DNA of 48,686 nucleotides from Lachnospiraceae bacterium UBA6987. Lineage in GTDB: Bacteria > Bacillota > Clostridia > Lachnospirales > Lachnospiraceae. Of the stretch, positions 24,603 to 32,563 are shown one piece after another (position 1 is the first letter of the stretch; each line of letters starts with the position of its first letter). Below the pieces are notes generated by a model. It did no database searches and was not told the DNA's origin. It saw only the letters and a program-made list of their open reading frames with translations. Where the stretch lies: contig DJYD01000033.1 in assembly GCA_002449955.1 (NCBI GenBank), forward strand, positions 43,478 to 92,163. Direction: 5' to 3'. The position numbers were made by a program, and so were the translations under genes.

Positions 24603-25898
24603 TTAGCGGACAGCCTCTTGATCAGGCCATCTCTCCTTGATCAGGTTCGTCTTCAGACCGGTCTCATTCGGCTCGAAGCACTCGGCCAGGATCTCCCAGC
24701 CCAGATCAAGCGCTGTCTCAAGCGGAATGTTCACCGACAGATCCATCAGCTTGGATTCAAACAGCGCACCGTATTTCAGGAGTTTTTCGTCCCATTCCGT
24801 CATCAGGAAGCCCATGGATTTCTTCTCCAGACTTTCCTTGTACTGCGCATAGAGCTTGATCATGGCGTCCATAAGGGCGCGGTGGTCATCTCTTGTTCTG
24901 CCGTTGACATTCTGCTTCAGACGGGAAAGGGATCCAAACGGCTCGATGTGCCCGCCCTTCAGATAATACTGGCCTTCGGTGATGTAGCCCGTATTGTCCG
25001 GTACAGGGTGCGTGACGTCATCGCCCGGCATTGTCGTGACGCCGAGGATCGTGATGGATCCGGCGCCGTCGATATCCACAGCCTTCTCGTAGCGGGAAGC
25101 CAGGCAGCTGTACAGATCGCCCGGGTAACCGCGGTTTGAAGGGACCTGCTCCATCGTGATCGCCATTTCCTTCTGTGCATCGGCAAAGTTCGTCATATCG
25201 GTCAGCAGGACCAGGACCCGCTTTCCTTCCAGAGCGAACTGTTCCGCCACAGCAAGGGAAAGATCCGGCACGAGGGTGCATTCCACGATCGGGTCGGATG
25301 CCGTATGAATAAACATCACCGTGTGGCTCATGGCGCCGCCCTTTTCCAGCGTATCCCGGAAGGCCAGGTAATCGTCATATTTCAGTCCCATTCCGCCAAG
25401 CACGATGACATCGACCTCTGCCTGCATGGCAATACGGGCAAGGAGTTCGTTGTACGGCTCGCCGGAGATGGAGAAAATCGGGAGCTTCTGGCTTTCCACA
25501 AGCGTATTGAACACATCGATCATCGGAATGCCGGTGCGGATCATCTTGTTCGGCAGCGTCCTTTTCGACGGATTGAAGGAAGGGCCGCCGATCGGGATCA
25601 TATTTTCCGTCAGAGCCGGACCATGATCACGCGGGACGCCTGTCCCATCGAAGATGCGTCCAAGCAGATTCTCGGAGAACGACACCATCATCGGTCTGCC
25701 CAGGAAACGCACCGGATCCGTCGTGCTGACGCCCTGCGCTCCCGCAAACACCTGAAGGGATACAATATCCTTATCCAGCTTGATCACACTGGCATAGCTG
25801 TCACCTACAAGAGCCAGGTCACCGTTGCGGATGCCCTCTGCTCTGACCGTGACCACGTTGCCGATGATCGATCTGATTTCTGTATATACCTTTTGCAT
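24603..25898 (-). CDS. ntpB: V-type ATPase subunit B (non-catalytic)
   Basis: A 431-residue head subunit that alternates with A. It lacks a true P-loop (SISGEPYNELLAR in its place), as expected for the regulatory subunit. The conserved MIRTGIPMIDVFNTLV and VLVLLTDMTNFADA segments identify it. It is shorter than the 455-465 residues common in Clostridia and archaea, and matches the shorter form found with the E-DUF2764-A-B-D-I-K operons of spirochaetes and chlamydiae (from memory of those operons). It lies 9 bases after subunit A. Confidence 0.93.
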   Translation of the reverse strand: MQKVYTEIRSIIGNVVTVRAEGIRNGDLALVGDSYASVIKLDKDIVSLQVFAGAQGVSTTDPVRFLGRPMMVSFSENLLGRIFDGTGVPRDHGPALTENMIPIGGPSFNPSKRTLPNKMIRTGIPMIDVFNTLVESQKLPIFSISGEPYNELLARIAMQAEVDVIVLGGMGLKYDDYLAFRDTLEKGGAMSHTVMFIHTASDPIVECTLVPDLSLAVAEQFALEGKRVLVLLTDMTNFADAQKEMAITMEQVPSNRGYPGDLYSCLASRYEKAVDIDGAGSITILGVTTMPGDDVTHPVPDNTGYITEGQYYLKGGHIEPFGSLSRLKQNVNGRTRDDHRALMDAMIKLYAQYKESLEKKSMGFLMTEWDEKLLKYGALFESKLMDLSVNIPLETALDLGWEILAECFEPNETGLKTNLIKERWPDQEAVR

Positions 25899-25907
25899 AT
25901 GCCCCTC

Positions 25908-27635
25908 CTACCTTACAGCCTTGGTCTGATAAAAGGCTTCGATCTTCTTCTCCTGTGCCTCAAACTCTGCTGTTTCAAAGTAAGTGGCATGCCAGTCAAG
26001 AAATTCCTGTCTCAGCTGGTTGAAAAAGCCGCGGATCTCCTTTTTATCCTGCAGATCGTATGTGGTCATCAGCGCATCATAAAGCCTGTCGAATTCGATC
26101 CGCTGCCTTTCGGGCGGGCAGACCGCATCGATCGGGTCGAAGGAGTTCTGCTGCAGATAAACCGAATCCAGCAGTTCGCCCTTCTGATAGATGATATAGT
26201 CCTCGGAAGAAGTACCTTCTTCACCGACGACCTTCATCATCTGCGCCACTTCGTTACTGCGGTGCAGGATCGAACGGGCTTCCTCCACACGCGTCTTATC
26301 GACAACGCCGTCATATTTGGACCAGGAATCCATCGGATGGATGGCCGGATATTTGCGGGCATCGGAGCGTTCACGGGACAGGCCGTGGAAGGCGCCGACG
26401 ACCTTCAGCGTCGCCTGCGTCACCGGCTCCTCAAAGTTGCCGCCCGCAGGGGATACGGTCCCGCCGATCGTGATGGAGGCTTTTCTGCCGTCTTTCAGTC
26501 TGACCTTGCCTGCCCTTTCATAGAAGGCTGCGATCGTGGACTCCAGATAAGCCGGGAAGGCTTCTTCTCCGGGGATCTCCTCCAGTCTTCCGGACATCTC
26601 ACGCATGGCCTGCGCCCAGCGGCTTGTGGAATCGGCAAGCAGAAGGACGTCTAAGCCCATCTGTCTGTAATATTCTGCCAGGGTAACCGCCGTATAGCAG
26701 GAAGCTTCACGTGCGGCAACCGGCATGGAGGAAGTATTGCAGATAATGATCGTCCGCTCCATTAATGACCGTCCGGTCTTCGGGTCCTCGAGTTCCGGGA
26801 ACTCGGTCAGGACTTCCACAACTTCGCCGGCACGCTCTCCGCAGGCTGCCACGATCACGACGTCCGCCTCTGCGTTCTTCGCTTCCAGATGCTGCAGCAC
26901 CGTCTTGCCGGCGCCGAAAGGCCCGGGCACACAGAAGGTCCCGCCCTTTGCGACCGGAAGGAAGGTGTCGATGCAGCGGATCTTCGTCACCAGAGGTTCA
27001 TCGGGACGCAGCCGCTCTTCATAGCATTTTACCGCCTGCTTGATCGGATGCGAGAAAACCATGGAAAGCTCTTTTTCCTCGCCCTTGTCGTTTTCTATCA
27101 CACAAATCGTCTCTCTGACATTGTAAGAGCCTTTTGCCTTGATCGATTTAACGGTCCAGGTGCCGCGGGTAATGAAAGGCACCATGATCTGATGCACAAA
27201 TATGCCCTCCGGGACGCTGCCGATCGTATCACCGGCTTCGACCTGGTCGCCGACCTTTACCGCCGGCGTGAAGTCCCAGGCACGGTCCGGGATCGGATTC
27301 AGGTACACACCGCGCTCCAGGAAAAAGCCGCATTTCTTTGCCAGATCAGGCAGAGGGTTCTGCAGGCCGTCATACACCTGTGTCAGCAAGCCGGGGCCAA
27401 GTTCAACACTCATCAGTTCTCCCGTAAATTCTACCGGATCGCCGACCTTGATGCCCTGTGTCATCTCGTAGATCTGCATACTGGCTTCGCCGTTAGCAAT
27501 ACGGATGACCTCACCTTTCAGGCGTTTGTCATCCACAATGACGTAGCCGACTTCATTTTTGCGAACGGAGCCCTGAAAACTGACCTTGATCAGGTTTCCG
27601 TTTACTCCGGTTACTCGTCCAGTTATCGTTTCCAT
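25908..27635 (-). CDS. ntpA: V-type ATPase subunit A (catalytic)
   Basis: The 575-residue catalytic subunit. The P-loop GPFGAGKT lies at 238-245, the family insertion (about 110-190) is present, and ACGERAGEVVEVL with the catalytic-site Glu follows. A longer reading frame upstream adds 29 residues that overlap the DUF2764 gene. GGGAG seven bases before the ATG at 27635 and the usual start METITGRV decide the start. Whether it hydrolyses ATP to pump ions or makes ATP cannot be told; anaerobes usually pump. Confidence 0.95.
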   Translation of the reverse strand: METITGRVTGVNGNLIKVSFQGSVRKNEVGYVIVDDKRLKGEVIRIANGEASMQIYEMTQGIKVGDPVEFTGELMSVELGPGLLTQVYDGLQNPLPDLAKKCGFFLERGVYLNPIPDRAWDFTPAVKVGDQVEAGDTIGSVPEGIFVHQIMVPFITRGTWTVKSIKAKGSYNVRETICVIENDKGEEKELSMVFSHPIKQAVKCYEERLRPDEPLVTKIRCIDTFLPVAKGGTFCVPGPFGAGKTVLQHLEAKNAEADVVIVAACGERAGEVVEVLTEFPELEDPKTGRSLMERTIIICNTSSMPVAAREASCYTAVTLAEYYRQMGLDVLLLADSTSRWAQAMREMSGRLEEIPGEEAFPAYLESTIAAFYERAGKVRLKDGRKASITIGGTVSPAGGNFEEPVTQATLKVVGAFHGLSRERSDARKYPAIHPMDSWSKYDGVVDKTRVEEARSILHRSNEVAQMMKVVGEEGTSSEDYIIYQKGELLDSVYLQQNSFDPIDAVCPPERQRIEFDRLYDALMTTYDLQDKKEIRGFFNQLRQEFLDWHATYFETAEFEAQEKKIEAFYQTKAVR

Positions 27636-27648
27636 TGAAAATCTCCCA

Positions 27649-28170
27649 TTATAAGCTGTAAACGCGCTGCTGGATCTGTTCAAACAAATGCTTGAACTCA
27701 GCCTTGCCTTTTTCCTTCTCAAAGCAGCTCCTGCGTTCCAGCAGCTTCAGTTTAAGCGCATATCCGAACAGCACCTGGGCGTCAAACATATGCAGTCCCA
27801 CAAGATCGTCCAGAAGTGTGAATTCATAATCCAAAAGCAGCTGCTCCGCCTCCAAAGGATTCTTCGCCGCCAGGACTGCCGCAATCACCTGACTGTTCAT
27901 GCCGTCTCTGTCGGCACCGGCCGGATACGTTTTGCCAAGTGCCATACTCCTCTGGGCATTCAGTTCCTTCATCAAAGCCCCGTATGTAGCTGCCCACTCT
28001 GAAAGCAGCGGCCCTTCCGACGAGGAGGTTGTCAACGTCTCGAGCTTTTTATAGGTCTCCTCATCGACATTTCCCTGACAGGCCAGAAGAAACTCCTCAT
28101 AACGCATCGGCATGTCAGCGCCGGCAGTTAAGCTCGGCAGGCTGGATACCAAATAGTAGTAGGAAGCCAT
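27649..28170 (-). CDS. DUF2764 protein of the V-ATPase operon (possible subunit C substitute)
   Basis: A 173-residue all-helical protein starting MASYYYLVSSLPSL, which matches the DUF2764 pattern. In spirochaete, chlamydial and Bacteroides V-ATPase operons this protein sits between E and A, where other operons have subunit C, so it is presumed to play the same linking role; this is not proven. A GTG two codons earlier is possible, but GGAGG is five bases before this ATG. It lies 12 bases after E and 13 before A. Confidence 0.8.
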   Translation of the reverse strand: MASYYYLVSSLPSLTAGADMPMRYEEFLLACQGNVDEETYKKLETLTTSSSEGPLLSEWAATYGALMKELNAQRSMALGKTYPAGADRDGMNSQVIAAVLAAKNPLEAEQLLLDYEFTLLDDLVGLHMFDAQVLFGYALKLKLLERRSCFEKEKGKAEFKHLFEQIQQRVYSL

Positions 28171-28182
28171 ATCCACCTCCTC

Positions 28183-28743
28183 TTAGAAATCAAGGTTCCT
28201 GAAATACGGCATCAGCATCTCCATGATTTCCTGATCAGAGCAGTCAAAATAGCCGGATCCGTCTTTGGCTGCGAGCCGGAATCCCGCCTGTACGTTCTTG
28301 GTCGGCCGCAAAACCAGACCGGCTTTGATCTCCTCTGCAAGCTCAGCCTTCAGCGAATCGCTGACCTCTGCCACCTCTGCCGTATATGCCGATAAATCCT
28401 CGCCCTCAACCGCTGCGCGGATCAGTTTTCCTAACGCCTCACCATTAAGAGAGGAACGGATATTCGCCGACAGAATTCTTTCGTAAGCCGCCTGCACCTG
28501 TGCCTTGAACGCAAGCACGGCATCGCGCTTTGCCTGTTCAGCACCCACCGCAGCACTCTCACGAAGTATGGCGATCTCCTTCTCCGAGGCTTCCTTTGTA
28601 CGGGCAGCTTCTGTCTTCGCCTCTGCGATGATCGCTTCAGCCTTTTTCTTCGCTTCCGCAAGAATCGCATCCGCTTCCAAGTTGGCCTGGTCGATTCCTT
28701 CCTTACGAATCGAAGAAACCAAATCCTGAATCTGTAATTCCAT
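28183..28743 (-). CDS. ntpE: V-type ATPase subunit E (peripheral stalk)
   Basis: A 186-residue peripheral-stalk subunit. The first 90 residues are a long charged helix (EADAILAEAKKKAEAI repeats of Ala/Glu/Lys) and the rest a small globular domain. It is the first gene of the operon. The ribosome site GGAGG is 13 bases before the ATG, longer than usual, with no nearer start codon. No partner subunit G/H gene is present, though these small helical genes are hard to find. Confidence 0.85.
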   Translation of the reverse strand: MELQIQDLVSSIRKEGIDQANLEADAILAEAKKKAEAIIAEAKTEAARTKEASEKEIAILRESAAVGAEQAKRDAVLAFKAQVQAAYERILSANIRSSLNGEALGKLIRAAVEGEDLSAYTAEVAEVSDSLKAELAEEIKAGLVLRPTKNVQAGFRLAAKDGSGYFDCSDQEIMEMLMPYFRNLDF

Positions 28744-28860
28744 AGATGTGATCTAACCTCCTCACTCTATTATTTCCATGCTTATGAACCTTTCCTGTAT
28801 GCCGCAATAACGCTTAGCCAATACGGCCCGGGCTGGTCATGTCAAAATTATTTCTTTTAT

Positions 28861-28889
28861 ATCATATCATGTAATTCATTATTCGGCAA
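28861..28889 (-). promoter_or_regulatory. Sigma-A promoter for the V-ATPase operon
   Basis: On the minus strand, TTGCCG (28884-28889), 17 bases and TATGAT (28861-28866). The predicted start near 28854 gives an untranslated leader of about 110 bases, in which I see no recognised riboswitch. Confidence 0.6.
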
Positions 28890-28923
28890 GTTTTTATCCG
28901 TTTTTACTTTATAAATAAAAGAA

Positions 28924-28957
28924 GACTGCCGCACTGACTTTTGTCAGTGCGGCAGTC
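28924..28957 (-). terminator. Strong terminator after the metallohydrolase gene
   Basis: A perfect 15-bp stem, GACTGCCGCACTGAC and its complement with a TTTT/AAAA loop, followed on the minus strand by TTCTTTTATTTA. It ends the long operon that begins near 38105. Confidence 0.85.
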
Positions 28958-28987
28958 CCGGGAAATCTTATTTCCCGCCAGACTGAA

Positions 28988-30175
28988 TTATCTCAGCCAC
29001 AGACCGATATCATCGGCCTCGACCATTTCCTGATAATCGGGAACATTGTCGATCAGGATTTCCTTATCCGGGTAGTCATAGCCCATGTTTTCGATCAAGG
29101 CTGCCACAGTTGTGATGTGACGGGCTACACGCAGGGAAAGCGGGAAGTCACCGGAGCTGTAATCCACATAAAGCAGCTTGCCTTCATGGATCTCGCTGGC
29201 TACCTTGTAGCAAGGATCCTTGCCGGTGATGGCCAGTTCTTCATCAGTGAAGCCACGGAAACGGCCCTGGGAAGGGTTGCCGACTTCGCAAAGCAGAGCG
29301 AAGGTATCCGTGTAGTCACCCAGTTCGCGGTGGGTCAGGCCACGCAGGTTCACGGGCGAAGGTTCCACCTTGATCTTGATGCCCTGTTCCGCATCGAGCG
29401 TGATGGCGGCGGACATGCCGGCGATCTCCATGGCTCTTTCATGCGCAACGATCGCATTGTTGACAGCATATTCCGGGCTGGATTCATGCAGGTCAACGAC
29501 CATATCGATCTTCAGGGTTTTGATCATGTTCGTGACAGCATAGGATACGCGCTCGGTCAGGGTGCCGTCCGCAATACCGGGATAGCAGCGGTTCTGGTTG
29601 CGCACCTCAGATCCGGAAAGGGTCTGGGTGGTGTTGGCACCTTCCGCCAGATGCAGCGGCTCCCAATCACCGGAGGTATGCAGATACGTATCCGGATCAG
29701 GCCACTGATCGATCGGGTTGGATGCACGGGAGCCGAAATGGAAGGTACGGGTATTGCCCTCTTTCGTTGCGAAATGCAGATACTGCGGGGTGCCTTCCAG
29801 CGGGTCATTGTGAGAAAGACCGGACTTGCAGATGTCAGGGATGACATACACCGTGCCCTTGGTCGGCTTGAACTGCTCCAGAATGATCACAGCAGCCATG
29901 TGGCCAGCCGGTTCGTTGGCGTGCGTGCCGCCGAGGATCAGGGCAGAACCGCCGGGTTCTTCACCTTCCAACACATAGATATCGACATCACCGAAGGTGT
30001 TTGCCAGATACTTATTGTAGGTCGAAAGCTTTTCTGTTCTTGTCACAGCTGAGCCTTCCGTCACAACGTCTTCCACGAAATTACGCTTCTTGTTGAAGCT
30101 GATTCCGGTGTAGACAGCCATGAAAATAGCCACAGCCAGAATGATACAGGTACTGATTAAACCTTTTTTCTTCAT
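28988..30175 (-). CDS. Membrane-anchored AspA/AstE-type zinc hydrolase (M14-like)
   Basis: A 395-residue protein with one N-terminal membrane helix (about 6-26) and an outward hydrolase domain. GGTHANEPAG (82-91) supplies zinc ligands His85 and Glu88, and VVDLHES (226-232) supplies a further His230. RNQNR (192-196) resembles the substrate-carboxylate site of aspartoacylases. A later LLCEVGNPS holds a candidate catalytic Glu. Family members release acyl groups from N-acylated aspartate or glutamate or cut carboxy-terminal residues. Its place at the end of a gamma-glutamyl operon suggests it acts on a glutamyl amide, which is inference. AGGAGG precedes the ATG and overlaps the end of the small membrane gene. 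Confidence 0.8.
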   Translation of the reverse strand: MKKKGLISTCIILAVAIFMAVYTGISFNKKRNFVEDVVTEGSAVTRTEKLSTYNKYLANTFGDVDIYVLEGEEPGGSALILGGTHANEPAGHMAAVIILEQFKPTKGTVYVIPDICKSGLSHNDPLEGTPQYLHFATKEGNTRTFHFGSRASNPIDQWPDPDTYLHTSGDWEPLHLAEGANTTQTLSGSEVRNQNRCYPGIADGTLTERVSYAVTNMIKTLKIDMVVDLHESSPEYAVNNAIVAHERAMEIAGMSAAITLDAEQGIKIKVEPSPVNLRGLTHRELGDYTDTFALLCEVGNPSQGRFRGFTDEELAITGKDPCYKVASEIHEGKLLYVDYSSGDFPLSLRVARHITTVAALIENMGYDYPDKEILIDNVPDYQEMVEADDIGLWLR

Positions 30176-30185
30176 GCTGCACCTC

Positions 30186-30341
30186 CTACTTTATCATCAG
30201 CAGGCGCAGGGCCAGGGGAACAAGGATCATAGCGCAGGCAATCTTGTCGACGACGCGCTCTTCCTTCGTCAGCATATTGTACAGGACGCTGAGGAAAACA
30301 ATAGCGGCAATAACCAGATAAATAATCGTTGTCAATGTCAT
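30186..30341 (-). CDS. Small two-helix membrane protein, 51 residues
   Basis: A short gene found by reading the gap between the permease and the hydrolase. It starts ATG with GGGAGG eight bases upstream and ends TAG. The product starts MTLTTIIYLVIAAIVF. It has two hydrophobic stretches, about 5-22 and 36-49, separated by the charged turn TKEERVVDK. The hydrolase's ribosome site overlaps its stop codon, so translation is coupled. It could be a small subunit of the permease, like the DctQ partner of TRAP carriers but much smaller. No family is recognised. Confidence 0.7.
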   Translation of the reverse strand: MTLTTIIYLVIAAIVFLSVLYNMLTKEERVVDKIACAMILVPLALRLLMIK

Positions 30342-30359
30342 GTTTATTTCCTCCCTTCC

Positions 30360-31688
30360 TTAACCGAAAACTGCCCAGCTGAATGCTTTGGACTTAACCA
30401 AAACGAATCCAGCCCATACAAGAAGAATCAGGATCGGAACGATACATTTCTTCAGGATCTTAGTGTACTGCTTGACGTTTGTCACCTGAGCGGCAAACAG
30501 ACCGGCAAGAGCGGTCGGAGGCATCATATCGCCGACAGAGGCGATCAGACTGATGGCAGCCAGGCAGACAACAACATTACCATTCAGGTAGGTACCGTAA
30601 ATATACGCAAACGGCACACCCAGCACGGAGCAGGCACCGAACGAGGATACCGCACCGAACAGCGGAATGCTGACGCAGCAGGCGATGATCCACAGCACTT
30701 CAGGGATCTCCAGGCAGGTCATGACGATGAAGCCACGAACGCCGGTAGCCGTCATGATTTCGATGAACATACCAACGCCCATCAGGATTGCCATAACAGG
30801 AGTCGCGGTGCGGATCGCTTCGGGAACAGCCTTAAGCGGGTTGATCTTGCGGCCGGTAAAGAAACCGACGATCGCACTGATCAGGAAGATAACCGGCATA
30901 CCGATATCCTCAACGCCGATGCGCTGGGCAATAACCTTGAAGAAAATCATCAGGACAACCAGGACAAAGAACGGGATATAGATCTTTACGCCGTACTCTC
31001 TGCGGGTGGCATCCTGTTTTTCCAGGGCGGGTTTTAATTTTTCATAGTCGAGATTCTTGACTTTCGGCAGGCCAAGCAACAGCACGAAGAGGATGGCAAG
31101 CGGGAAGGTCAGAAGCAGCAGGGGGCCGGTGAATCCCACATAAGGGACGTCGATGCCGGCGCAGATAACCAGGGCTGCCGTATTGACAGGCGGGGCAATC
31201 ATGCCCAGCAGGCCGCCCATGGCGATGATCGAACCGGCTGTCACGTTGTCCAGACCGAGCAGCAGCAGAACGGGAGCCATGATGGAACCGGCTGACAGAA
31301 CGGCCGCGGTGGAGGAACCGGTGATCATGCCGGGGAACATGATGATGAACATGATAAGGATCAGCAGAACTGCCGGTACCTTGTGGAACTTTTCAATCAG
31401 CAAGCTGGACAGTGCATCCAGAGCGCCGGAATCTTCAATGACCTTCATGAAGATCATGGCACAGGCAATCGTCAGAATCGTATCGACATAGCCGAACTCG
31501 CCTTCCACCATCATACGGGCGGCTTCTTTCAGTGTCTCACCAAGCCCTTTGCCGTGAGCCAGCATGCCTTCCAGAGCGCCGCAGAGAGCAGCAGCCAGCA
31601 TGGAAACGCCTACAGGCCATTTCAGGGCAAAGCAGCCAAACATGAAGACACCGACCATCACTAAGAAGGTAATCAAATAGGGTGTCAT
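30360..31688 (-). CDS. TRAP-DctM-like permease of the ion-transporter superfamily
   Basis: A 442-residue integral membrane protein with about 11-12 helices. FPGMITGSSTAAVLSAGSI and GMIAPPVNTAALV in the first half, and SVGDMMPPTALAGLFA in the second, are the paired re-entrant-loop signatures of DctM-like carriers. No typical DctP or DctQ gene is adjacent. A DUF6305-like lipoprotein (upstream) and the 51-residue membrane protein (downstream) take those positions. The substrate may be an organic acid or glutamyl compound given the operon. AAGGAG precedes the ATG. Confidence 0.82.
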   Translation of the reverse strand: MTPYLITFLVMVGVFMFGCFALKWPVGVSMLAAALCGALEGMLAHGKGLGETLKEAARMMVEGEFGYVDTILTIACAMIFMKVIEDSGALDALSSLLIEKFHKVPAVLLILIMFIIMFPGMITGSSTAAVLSAGSIMAPVLLLLGLDNVTAGSIIAMGGLLGMIAPPVNTAALVICAGIDVPYVGFTGPLLLLTFPLAILFVLLLGLPKVKNLDYEKLKPALEKQDATRREYGVKIYIPFFVLVVLMIFFKVIAQRIGVEDIGMPVIFLISAIVGFFTGRKINPLKAVPEAIRTATPVMAILMGVGMFIEIMTATGVRGFIVMTCLEIPEVLWIIACCVSIPLFGAVSSFGACSVLGVPFAYIYGTYLNGNVVVCLAAISLIASVGDMMPPTALAGLFAAQVTNVKQYTKILKKCIVPILILLVWAGFVLVKSKAFSWAVFG

Positions 31689-31704
31689 AGCTTATCTCCT
31701 TTTT

Positions 31705-31732
31705 TCCCGGAGGAAATGACTTCCCTCCGGGA
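31705..31732 (-). promoter_or_regulatory. Stem-loop between the lipoprotein and permease genes
   Basis: A 9-bp perfect stem, TCCCGGAGG/CCTCCGGGA, with a 10-base loop. On the minus strand it is followed by A residues, so it is not a terminator. It could stabilise the 3' end of the lipoprotein message and separate its level from that of the permease. Confidence 0.6.
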
Positions 31733-31746
31733 ATCCATTGGTCAGT

Positions 31747-32460
31747 TTATTTGCCCATCATATAGGTCAGAACGGTGCGGGCATCCATCTGCTTCTCGAC
31801 GAACGCAGAAGGAACATTGTTCTTCGCCAGAATATCATGCATGTGGTTATCGGTATCACCTTCCGCAACAACAATAGCATACTGTGCGCTCGGGAAAGCC
31901 AGATCGATGAATGCATCAGACATGGTACCACGACGATCCACACCACCGATGTGCATGCAGACGATGGTCATGCCAAGTTCTTTGGCCTTATCGATAACAG
32001 CCGTGACACGGGCAGTTTCCTTCTCCTGGTCAAGACCGGCGCCGCCAAGGCCCTTGGAGGAGCCGCCGACCACCATGACAAGGACCTTGTACATGCTGGT
32101 TACAGCATCAGCGGTAACGGTGTTGTTGAGGGTATAGCCATCAACTTTGGCACGCTTCAGCAGATTGGCAAGCGTGGTGGCTTCCGGGCTCTGGCCGACG
32201 CTGGTGATCAGGACATCGCCGGTAAGGCAGCCAGCCGTCACAGCGGGAAGACCCTTGGTATCCCAGTTAGCATCTGCGGGAGCAGCTTCAGAACCGGCAG
32301 CTTCCGTAGAAGCAGCAGTTTCGGGAGCCTTGGTGGTTTCAGGAGCCTGAGTGGCCTGAGTGGACTGGGGAGCATTGGTGCTTGCAGGCGTGTCGCCTCC
32401 GCAGGCTGCCAGGGACAGCACCATCGCGAGGGCGAGCAGTAAACAAATAAATTTCTTCAT
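31747..32460 (-). CDS. DUF6305-like lipoprotein
   Basis: A 237-residue lipoprotein: Sec signal peptide with lipobox LAAC (17-20, lipidated Cys20), a Ser/Thr/Ala-rich linker (about 21-62) and a small alpha/beta domain. The domain has LITSVGQSPEA near its start, then VVGGSSKGLGGAGLD, and ends with VEKQMDARTVLTYM. This layout is what I recall for DUF6305, whose function is unknown. An upstream start is possible but AGAGGA is placed for this ATG. Its position beside a TRAP-like permease suggests a binding or accessory protein. It is flanked by stem-loops on both sides, which suggests separate control of its message. Confidence 0.75.
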   Translation of the reverse strand: MKKFICLLLALAMVLSLAACGGDTPASTNAPQSTQATQAPETTKAPETAASTEAAGSEAAPADANWDTKGLPAVTAGCLTGDVLITSVGQSPEATTLANLLKRAKVDGYTLNNTVTADAVTSMYKVLVMVVGGSSKGLGGAGLDQEKETARVTAVIDKAKELGMTIVCMHIGGVDRRGTMSDAFIDLAFPSAQYAIVVAEGDTDNHMHDILAKNNVPSAFVEKQMDARTVLTYMMGK

Positions 32461-32476
32461 TTTTTCCTCTTTCACA

Positions 32477-32490
32477 GATCGGATCCGATC
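32477..32490. promoter_or_regulatory. Perfect 14-bp palindrome upstream of the DUF6305 lipoprotein gene
   Basis: GATCGGATCCGATC reads the same on both strands and lies 17 bases upstream of the ATG. It could bind a dimeric protein or fold in RNA. No promoter is obvious around it. Confidence 0.4.
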
Positions 32491-32508
32491 GATCATACAG
32501 ATTCAAGA

Positions 32509-32542
32509 GGCCCGGCCGCAGGATTAACCAAACGGCCGGACC
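32509..32542. promoter_or_regulatory. Stem-loop between ggt and the lipoprotein gene
   Basis: GGCCCGGCCG and CGGCCGGACC pair over 10 bp with one wobble. Only the plus strand shows a T run after it, where no gene lies, so on the leftward transcript it is more likely a processing or stabilising element than a terminator. Confidence 0.55.
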
Positions 32543-32563
32543 GTTTTTCAGCTTTAAGGCTGA

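Noticed and set aside
25305..26654. 449-codon open frame on the plus strand
   Set aside because: It is in register with V-ATPase A and B on the minus strand. The protein is compositionally odd and without recognisable domains.
32509..32550. Rightward intrinsic terminator
   Set aside because: The hairpin has a T run only on the plus strand, but no rightward gene ends here. I list it as a stem-loop in the leftward transcript.
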